A stretch of DNA of 64,000 bases from Daucus carota subsp. sativus (lineage: Eukaryota; Streptophyta; Magnoliopsida; Apiales; Apiaceae): contig NC_030383.2 in NCBI RefSeq assembly GCF_001625215.2, positions 6,088,779 to 6,152,778 of the forward strand. The letters are read 5' to 3'. The translations under genes were made by a program, and so were the position numbers. This document shows, in pieces, positions 51,801-64,000 of this stretch (its first letter is position 1; every line of letters starts with the position of its first letter). The notes beneath the pieces are model-generated. The model did no database searches. It saw only the letters and a program-made list of their open reading frames with translations, and was not told the DNA's origin.

Positions 51801-54800
51801 GAAGGTGTATTTCTAAAACGGCCCAATTTCAAGACCATTTATTTTCCATAATATGTATATTCAGTGGCATTTTCCTGGTGAATTATGTGCTGGTTAACTC
51901 GGCAGCAAATGCATTTTACAGCACAAACCTTTCTCTCACATTTAACGATGTGCTCCCACTATCAGATCAGGTTTCAATGTCACAAATGTTTTTCACCCAG
52001 AATATATTCATTGCTTTAAGCAATTTGATTCAGTGTTGTAATGTATACTGATTCCATTTTTGTGTAAAAATAATGCAGGGATTTAGGGACCTGGTGTTGG
52101 CCTTTGTCTTAGTACTGATTCTAATTTTCTGTAATCATATCACTGCATTAAGTTGGAAGCTTGGTAGACAAGCTGTCCTCCACAGTTTCTTTAAAGCGCC
52201 CTTTCCTGGTTGGATTCATCATTCAGTAATTAGAGTTCTAGCTATTGTTCCGGCCCTTTATTGTGTGTGGAATTCAGGAGCTGAAGGTATATATCAACTG
52301 CTGCTTTTTTCTCAGATTGTGATAGCTCTTATGCTTCCATCATCTGTGATCCCTCTTTTTCGAGTTGCCACTTCCAGCTCAGTGATGGGTGTTCACAAAA
52401 TTTCACAGCCTGTGGAGTTCTTAGTGTTTAGCACTTTTGTTGGAATGCTTGGCATAGAAATTGTATTTGTTGCAGAGTTGATATTTGGTAACAGTGAATG
52501 GGTTATTAATTTGCAGTGGAACATGTGGAGTGAGACATCAGTCCTTTATGTCCTTCTCCTCATCACTGCCTGTTTATCCTTGTGTCTTGTTCTCTGGCTA
52601 GCAGTAAACCCTTTATCATCTTCAAGTTCTAGAGTTGATGCTGAGGCTTTCAAATTGGACGTACAGTCCCCTGTACCTGGAAATTCTAAGGAAAGATCTC
52701 ATAGTGATATCTATAATGATAGGGAATACCAGGCAGATAAGCTGAATCAAGAACAAGAATTTATTCTAGACTCTGACAGGACTGATCTACTTGTCTCAGC
52801 TTCATCATCTGCTCAGACTTCAGAATCACTCATGAATTTATATTCCAGTAGCAGCCCTCAATTGACTACCGTCAAGGAGAATAGTTCAGATGGTACACAT
52901 GCAACGGCTTCTGTTTGTATCGTAAAAGATGCAGTAACCACAGATGACATTCTCCCTCAGTCGATTGCTCCTGAAAATATATCTAGTGGTGAAGCAGCGG
53001 ATGCCATTACATTTACTCCTGAACTGTCAGACTTTCTTGTGAAGACCTCTAGTGTGGAGGTGGATTCACAGACCCATAAAAGTGTTGGAGGTGATACGTT
53101 GGAGCCTAAAGAATCATCTAAGCTGGTGTCTGGAAGCTGCCCATCTGTCACTTCTGAAGGACCAGGCTCATACAGAAGTCTTGGCGGAAAAGCTGATGAT
53201 GTAGGGAGTGGTGCTGGAAGTATTTCAAGACTTGCAGGATTAGGCCGTGCTTCAAGGCGTCAGTTAGCTGTAGTTCTTGATGAGTTTTGGGGACAACTGT
53301 TTGATTTCCATGGTAAAGCCACCGTGGAAGCGAAGGCGAAAAAACTGGACACTCTCCTTGGGGTAGATTCAAAGGTGGATCTAAAGCAAAGTTTTGCGTT
53401 GCCGAAAGTAGAGAACAATAGAAATGAGTTCTCTGGAAATGTCCCTTCTCCGAGGGCAAGAATCTCCAATTCTTTTACCAACTCAAGTTTATTCGAGTCT
53501 CCAGTGCTGCAGAGTGGGCAAAGAAATGTTTCTTATGGGGTTCAAAGGGAATCATTATCGTTATGGTCCAGCAATACGCAGCTTTTGGATACATATATGC
53601 ATAATTCCGTCAACAATGCTGTGGACTCCAGTGAGAGGCGTTATTCTAGTATGCGACTTCCACCATCTACTGATGTATATAATGATCAACCAGCCACTGT
53701 ACATGGTTACCATATGGCTTATCTTAGTCGAATAGCTAAAGAAAAAAATGCGGTTTCTCTGTCAGGTCAAATGGAGTTGCCGGCCCCAAAATCCCCTTCT
53801 TTAGCTTACAGAGATCCATTTGTTGTTGGTGCTGCTCAAAAACCTCGAATTGGAGCAAGTGCCAAAACTCCACCTGGTTTTCCAAGCATTCCTGTGTCAA
53901 GAACCAGTACCCTGCAACCAGGAAGACAATTCCAAGGCATTTTACCTGGTGTATCTGCTGACGTCAGGAGTGCAGTGGATGAAAAGAAATATCATAGCTT
54001 ACCAAGCATTTCTGGCCTGTCACTTCCCTATCGTAAATCGTTAGCTTCGGATATGGGTGTTCCAATTGATAATCCAGCAATATACCGACAATCTATGGGT
54101 CGCTCAATGCAGGAAGCATCCTTGTATCCAAACCCTTTATCCATGGGTAATATTAGTGCTTTATCTAATATAGGGGGAGCTCCTGCATCTTTTGACAATT
54201 TCCATTCTAAAGTTGGGAGAGATACTTACTCATTGCAGTTTAATTCTGGTTTACAAACTGAGTCCCTATGGTCTCGACAGCCTTTTGAACAGTTTGGCGT
54301 GTCTGGTAAAGCTCCTCCAATTGAGGGTGAGGGAACTAGAACTGTTGAGGATTCAATAACTCAGGAAACTCCATCTGTTGTAGTTTTTGAAGCAAAGCTT
54401 CTTCAGTCTTTCAGAATTTGTATTCAGAAGCTCTTGAAGCTCGAAGGATCTGATTGGTTGTTTAGACAAAATGATGGAGCAGATGAGGAGCTCATAGACC
54501 GAGTGGGTGCTAGGGAGAGGTTTTTGTATGAAGCTGAAAACCAGATGGGTCAGATGGGTGAATCTCATTTCCCTGTTGACAGGAAGCCTGGTTTTCAACC
54601 GAAAAATGAGGAAATGGCCACAGTTCCTCTGTGCGGAGAAGGTTGTATCTGGAGAGTAGATCTTATCATCAGTTTCGGTGTCTGGTGCGTGCATAGGATT
54701 CTTGAGCTTTCACTGATGGAAAGCAGGCCAGAGTTATGGGGAAAATACACATATGTCTTGAATCGTCTTCAAGTGAGTTTGTTAATCTTGTCTTTTGTTC

Positions 54801-55326
54801 TGTTTAATTTATGTTGACTCATTATGGATGGGTAAATTACATTGCTCTTGAACTTGCATTTTCTAAAAAGGGTCTTGGAGAGGATTTGCTATGTTATTTT
54901 GGAAATACAAGGGAAACATAGATGAGGGAATTCACCTGAGTTGCATCTAATTTAAGTGTCATACCATTCTGTTGTTCATTGCAGGGAATCATCGACATAG
55001 CATTTTCAAAACCTCGTACAGCGATGACCCCATGCTTGTGCCTTCAAATACCTCCTACACACCAACGATCGCCTTCACCTATATCATATGGAAGCCTACC
55101 CCCACCTGCAAAACATGCCAAAGGAAAAAGCACAACACCAGCCATGCTTTTGGAAATGGTCAAGGATGTGGAAATTGCAATATCATGCCGCAAGGGACGC
55201 ACTGGTACTGCAGCTGGTGATGTAGCTTTCCCCAAAGGCAAGGAAAACCTGGCATCAGTCCTAAAACGATACAAGCGTCGTTTAACTAGCAAGCCAATGC
55301 TCTCGCACGATAATGGACCAGGCTAA
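48806..55326 (+). CDS. EIN2: Ethylene-insensitive protein 2
   Basis: Seven coding exons, 48806-49051, 49156-49242, 49349-49459, 49553-49762, 51788-51970, 52079-54772 and 54985-55326, give 1290 residues (Arabidopsis EIN2 has 1294). The N-terminal part is an NRAMP-like membrane domain of about 12 spans, with [36 protein letters not shown] and [16 protein letters not shown]. The large exon 6 then encodes the cytosolic CEND, with [20 protein letters not shown] nuclear localisation signal is visible at 1270-1280 ([11 protein letters not shown]). EIN2 sits in the ER; when ethylene inactivates CTR1, the C-terminal part is cleaved and acts in nucleus and cytosol. An upstream in-frame ATG near 48731 is possible, but [10 protein letters not shown] aligns with the usual start. 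Intron 4 (2.0 kb) holds a relic LTR-like piece. Confidence 0.97.
50793..50872 (-). mobile_element. Decayed solo LTR-like piece in EIN2 intron
   Basis: On the minus strand the sequence reads AGAATATATGATCCAATAAA, then GACCTCCTCTTAACTCC, CTCGAGGTTTAAGAAGAG and a TTAACA end, matching the layout of the LTR of the TRIM at 5610-5855. No partner LTR is seen. It is an old fragment of the same family, inserted opposite to the gene. Confidence 0.55.
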
Positions 55327-56647
55327 CTGGCAAACCAGTGCCATTTCAGTATAGGGGGCTAGGATCAGCTAAGGTTTCTCTTTCAGTTACATAGGTTTTT
55401 TGCTTTTGTTTAATGGTTCTTTCAAATCTTGAAGAACCGTTTTTGAGTTGTACCATACTGCAGTCCGTTATGAACCGTTTACTTCTTTTCTGTAGTATAT
55501 TCTCACCACCTCAATCTCTCTTTAATCCTTCTCAAATTTTTGCATGTAAAATTCAGCTGCTTTTTGTTCCTCCAAAGGGGGATTCCTTAACATTTTGGTG
55601 CCAGTATTACGGGGCTAAAAGAAGTGACTTGTTAGCTGGACTTAAAAGAAGTGATTTATTGGTTAAAATAAAGAAGTGGATTATAAGTGAAAAGTTGGTT
55701 TGAACTTATAAATTATTAAAAGTGTTGGGATACAGTGGCTTATTTTGTTATAATAAGCTCCAAACCTAAAAAAAAACTAGGTTTCATAGTTTTTTTTAAA
55801 CTTTTAAGTCTTATTAAGCACTTCTCTTTAACTTGCCGAAGATCCATAAATAAGTTGAAACTCTTTCTCTTCCAAATAAGCCATAAGCTAAGTTTGCCAA
55901 ACCCACGTGGCTTGCTGCCTAACTTGTTTAACAGATCCATGCATGCTTTAAAGACTAGACGAGGTCGGTGTCTTGGACTCTTTAAATCATTCAATCAACA
56001 AAATGAATATATGAATAATAACTAAATAATATTATAATAAATTATTTATATTTGTAAAATATAAAAAGAAGCACAATATTTTATAAAAAAATCCACATTA
56101 TTTTTGTATAAAAACAAATATTCCCAAAATATATATAAAATTACGCAGTTATTATAAAAATATTGATCAAACCTCCTTAGTAAACATAAAACTAGCATAT
56201 AATAAAAGAATAAACGTGAAGTGAAGGTCATTTTTGTGATTTATTATTTAAACTTGACGAGCTATACTGAAAAGATTAATATTAATAAATTGATAAAGTT
56301 TCATAATAATGATATTGTTTTATCTTTAACATGTTTTCTTGTTCGGAAAAAAATTTATTTCGATAAAAGGTTTATATTTATATAATATAATAATGTGAAT
56401 ATATAATAAATATTTAATATTTTTATTCATAAATGTAAGTCATTTATCAAAAAAAGTAGATAAATAATTATATATGTTTTTCAAATATTACACTTATATT
56501 TATGAGTTCGTAAATAAAAAATATATTAACAGGTGGCCTTGGTTCTGCAAAATGAAAAGTATTTAAAGTGAAAGAAAGTCGCATATAACTCCGACAGACT
56601 CTTCTGCGAGATTTATCAAGCTTGGCCGCCGGAGAAATCATCGAGTC
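55327..56647. other. EIN2 3' flank and AT-rich spacer
   Basis: The first ~200 bases are likely EIN2 3' UTR. The segment 55600-55920 has AATAAGC/GCTTATAA-type motifs on both strands and a CAAACCC piece, which may be an old hAT-type MITE, but borders could not be fixed. The last part contains the IDH promoter. Confidence 0.35.
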
Positions 56648-61752
<5,105 letters not shown>

Positions 61753-62700
61753 AGATTGGGGTGTGAATATAATTCCAATTGGTTACAAAGGTGCTGCCAA
61801 AAGTTGGCATTAGCGATTTTTCTTTTGTAGATGCATATGCTACATTTGTCTTCCATGTAGGAATAAGACACATTTTTAGGGTTCACGGGAGGTTTAATGA
61901 TCATTAATTTGTATCCAATGATGCAGAGGCTCACTGTCATTAGTGGAAGAATAAGGCAACAATCATTCATATACTCGTCGACCCTTCCCAAATTTGTTAA
62001 AAACTCTTTATACCTTGCAATTGGAAAAGCAGCTTCCTATGCTTTGAGTACTTATATTACATTTTTCTTACTATACAGTACGCAACTACGCATGATGTAG
62101 ATTAATGTACATTCTGGGCAAAACTTATTTTTATCAGTCACCTATTTTGGGTAATATAGGTTAGTTTTGGGTAAAATTTATTTTTCTTATTATAGTTATT
62201 TCAAGCGCTGTTTTGTTGGCAAGACATGATTCCTATGTAATTCATTTAAAGATCTTATACGAACGGATTAAAGAATTTAAATATTATATGTGATAAGCGA
62301 TCTGAAAACAAAATAAGAAAACGACTATATGTTTAGCTTGTTTTTTTTGTCGTAATAAAGTTGTAATTGACAGTTTGAGCCTTGAGGGTTAGTCCGGTTT
62401 CAATTATTTATTAAAATCTTCGCTTTTCGTTAAAAAAATAAAATAAATTCACATAAGCAACGACGTCGTTTTAGCAGATGAAGAAAGCCGGCTGCCCCTT
62501 TTTTCTTACCAATGGCCTAAAGCAGTAAAATGATCTGGAAATAGATTGTCAAAACACGACCACCACCACCACAACTACCACCCAACTCTGAGATCTGCAA
62601 CCACTCACACACAATTCTCTTGTGTAATAACTCTCACCCATCTATCCATCTCATTGTCTTTTGTACAAACACAATCACAATCCTTCTTGTTAACACCGCC
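61753..62700. other. IDH 3' flank and leader of next gene
   Basis: The IDH 3' UTR is followed by AT-rich DNA. CA-rich repeats (CCACCACCACC near 62561-62580) lie in the leader of the next gene. No other gene is seen. Confidence 0.4.
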
Positions 62701-64000
62701 ATGAACCACCACCGCCGCCGCCGAGCTGATTCTCCGGCGGCCGTGAACCTGGACTCCGCCACCCAAATCTTGAAACAAACTACCACTATCTTCAAAACCC
62801 ATCTCCACACACTCGTGTTCCTCTCGTTCTTGATCCTTACTTTTCGGTCTAATGTCGAAAATGGCTCGAATTTCCTCACGACTTTTATTGATCGTGACCC
62901 TTCTCTAAAGTCCTTGCTTTCGCGTATTGATATTTCTGGGAGGTCTCATTCGAGTCCCAATTCGAATCACCAGCCAATTCTTCAGCACCGGAGAAGAAGA
63001 CCCTTTTTGCAGCTCACTCGGGTGGGGACTCTAGATGATGATTTCTTTTCGGGGGATGATCATTCGGATAAGTCGCTTTTTGGGGGAATCGCCAAGTCAA
63101 ATTTAAATGGGACTTTTGTTATCTTTGATCATTTTGATCCTAATTTGGGGTTTTCGAATGGGGTTGTTGATAGTGGGATTTTGGTGAATGAAATTGTGAG
63201 GTCCGGGTTTACATTTAAGGCGCCTAGGGAAGAAGAGAGTTTGGGTGATGATGCGGTTGTTGAGGATGAGAAAATTGGGGATGGAAATGAAAGGGAGAAT
63301 TCGTTTGGTAATCTCTTCAAGGGTTTGGAGCTAGGGAGAAGGGATGCAACTGCATTGATGTTTGTTGCGGGCATTCTTTCTGCTTCGTATGGGTATGTAA
63401 TTCTTGGGTTTCTTGTTACGTATTCGTGGGTTCTTGGAACTGTGTTTGTTTTGGTGTTGAATGATTTGTTGGGGAGGTACAAGTCATTGACTTCCACTCT
63501 GTGGGATGGTTCTAATTTGGGTCTTAAGAGGCTTACTGGATTTATTCTTTTGAGATGGGCCGTTAGGGATGCACTTACACAGCTTTTGGGTATTTGTTTC
63601 TTTGGTGAAATTGATGATCACTACTTATTTTTTAAGATTTTTGTTAGATTGAAATTGATGCCTTTTTCTGTGATGGCTTCGTGGGTAAGAGGATATGAGA
63701 AAGAGAGTGCGGGGTTTTTGGTTTCCTGGTTTCTGTTTGATACTTTGTTAGCATTTGTTTTTGCTGTTGATGCTTGGGTAGCAATTGTGGACTCTAGGAA
63801 GAGTGGAAGGGAAGTTGTTAAGGAAGGCTGTCATCTGTTGGCGACAATGTTGAACCCTGCAATTAATATCAAGTGCTTAGAAGGAATTTTATGTGGTTCG
63901 TTGACGAGATGGATACTATCTAGTTGTTTTGGGAGATTGTTTGCCTCAGCCTTCCAGTCTGTCATGGAAGTTTATTTTATGGTGGCTTGGCTTGTATATT
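62701..64000 (+). CDS. Unknown multi-pass membrane protein, 3' end outside window
   Basis: An open frame runs from the ATG at 62701 to the window end without stop or intron (433 codons so far). The N-terminus is basic (MNHHRRRRADSP) and followed by a hydrophobic segment (LHTLVFLSFLILTF). Next is a polar, soluble region with HRRRRPF and an acidic patch (EEESLGDDAVVEDE). After about residue 215 there are several membrane spans (ATALMFVAGILSASYGYVIL, SWVLGTVFVLVLNDLL, WFLFDTLLAFVFAVDAWVAI). Frames like this, with an N-terminal span and a polytopic C-terminal part, occur in a plant family of uncharacterised transmembrane proteins; I do not know its function. The gene is cut by the window edge. 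Confidence 0.75.
   Translation, partial: MNHHRRRRADSPAAVNLDSATQILKQTTTIFKTHLHTLVFLSFLILTFRSNVENGSNFLTTFIDRDPSLKSLLSRIDISGRSHSSPNSNHQPILQHRRRRPFLQLTRVGTLDDDFFSGDDHSDKSLFGGIAKSNLNGTFVIFDHFDPNLGFSNGVVDSGILVNEIVRSGFTFKAPREEESLGDDAVVEDEKIGDGNERENSFGNLFKGLELGRRDATALMFVAGILSASYGYVILGFLVTYSWVLGTVFVLVLNDLLGRYKSLTSTLWDGSNLGLKRLTGFILLRWAVRDALTQLLGICFFGEIDDHYLFFKIFVRLKLMPFSVMASWVRGYEKESAGFLVSWFLFDTLLAFVFAVDAWVAIVDSRKSGREVVKEGCHLLATMLNPAINIKCLEGILCGSLTRWILSSCFGRLFASAFQSVMEVYFMVAWLVY

Noticed and set aside
53148-54694. Several antisense and out-of-frame frames in the large EIN2 exon
   Set aside because: They are shadows of the EIN2 coding frame, with no recognised domains.

Overview
This is nuclear DNA from a flowering plant. 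Genes are intron-rich with GT-AG borders, intergenic DNA is AT-rich, and every recognisable protein has a plant family (EIN2, LOG, CNGC15, clade III GLR, chloroplast RNP, CASP-like, NAD-IDH). Protein resemblance and the repeats suggest a eudicot, perhaps an asterid; the species cannot be named from sequence alone. I see no rRNA, CRISPR or bacterial/organellar DNA, and no tRNA that I can support.

Layout, left to right. (1) 1-3.4 kb: gene-free AT-rich DNA with two related TIR elements, a TAGA microsatellite, a retroposon tail and a Stowaway-type MITE. (2) 3.4-5.1 kb: a complete receptor-like cytoplasmic kinase (+). (3) 5.4-8.3 kb: a graveyard. It holds a broken copy of a glutamate-receptor gene with an intact-looking 246-bp TRIM element inside, then a broken TIR-NLR gene whose middle is replaced by another glutamate-receptor scrap. 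(4) 9.0 kb: single-exon SF3B6 (+), followed by a scrap of a CNGC15-like gene. (5) 11.0-14.3 kb: the intact clade III GLR gene (-). (6) 16.4-19.6 kb: a small single-pass coiled-coil protein gene (+). (7) 21.0-24.7 kb: CASPL5A-type gene (-). (8) 24.7-30.2 kb: repeat-rich spacer with a MULE (9-bp TSD) and a hAT-like element. (9) 30.2-33.5 kb: LOG cytokinin-activating enzyme (-). (10) 35.8-38.7 kb: CNGC15 (-). (11) 42.0-44.6 kb: chloroplast ribonucleoprotein CP29 type (-). (12) 48.8-55.3 kb: EIN2 (+). (13) 56.6-61.8 kb: catalytic subunit of mitochondrial NAD-isocitrate dehydrogenase (+). (14) 62.7 kb to the end: start of an unknown multi-pass membrane protein (+).

The genes are ordinary neighbours, not a cluster with a shared pathway. 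Several act in signalling: EIN2 in ethylene, LOG in cytokinin, and GLR and CNGC15 in calcium entry. Every complete multi-exon model given here was checked by hand for splice consensus and reading frame, and all close in frame. I did not find a convincing new biological system. The most informative things are the nested 5.4-8.3 kb region, a complete miniature LTR element with target-site duplication, a duplicated splice acceptor in the kinase gene, a GC-AG intron in the IDH gene, and several transposons with readable target-site duplications.
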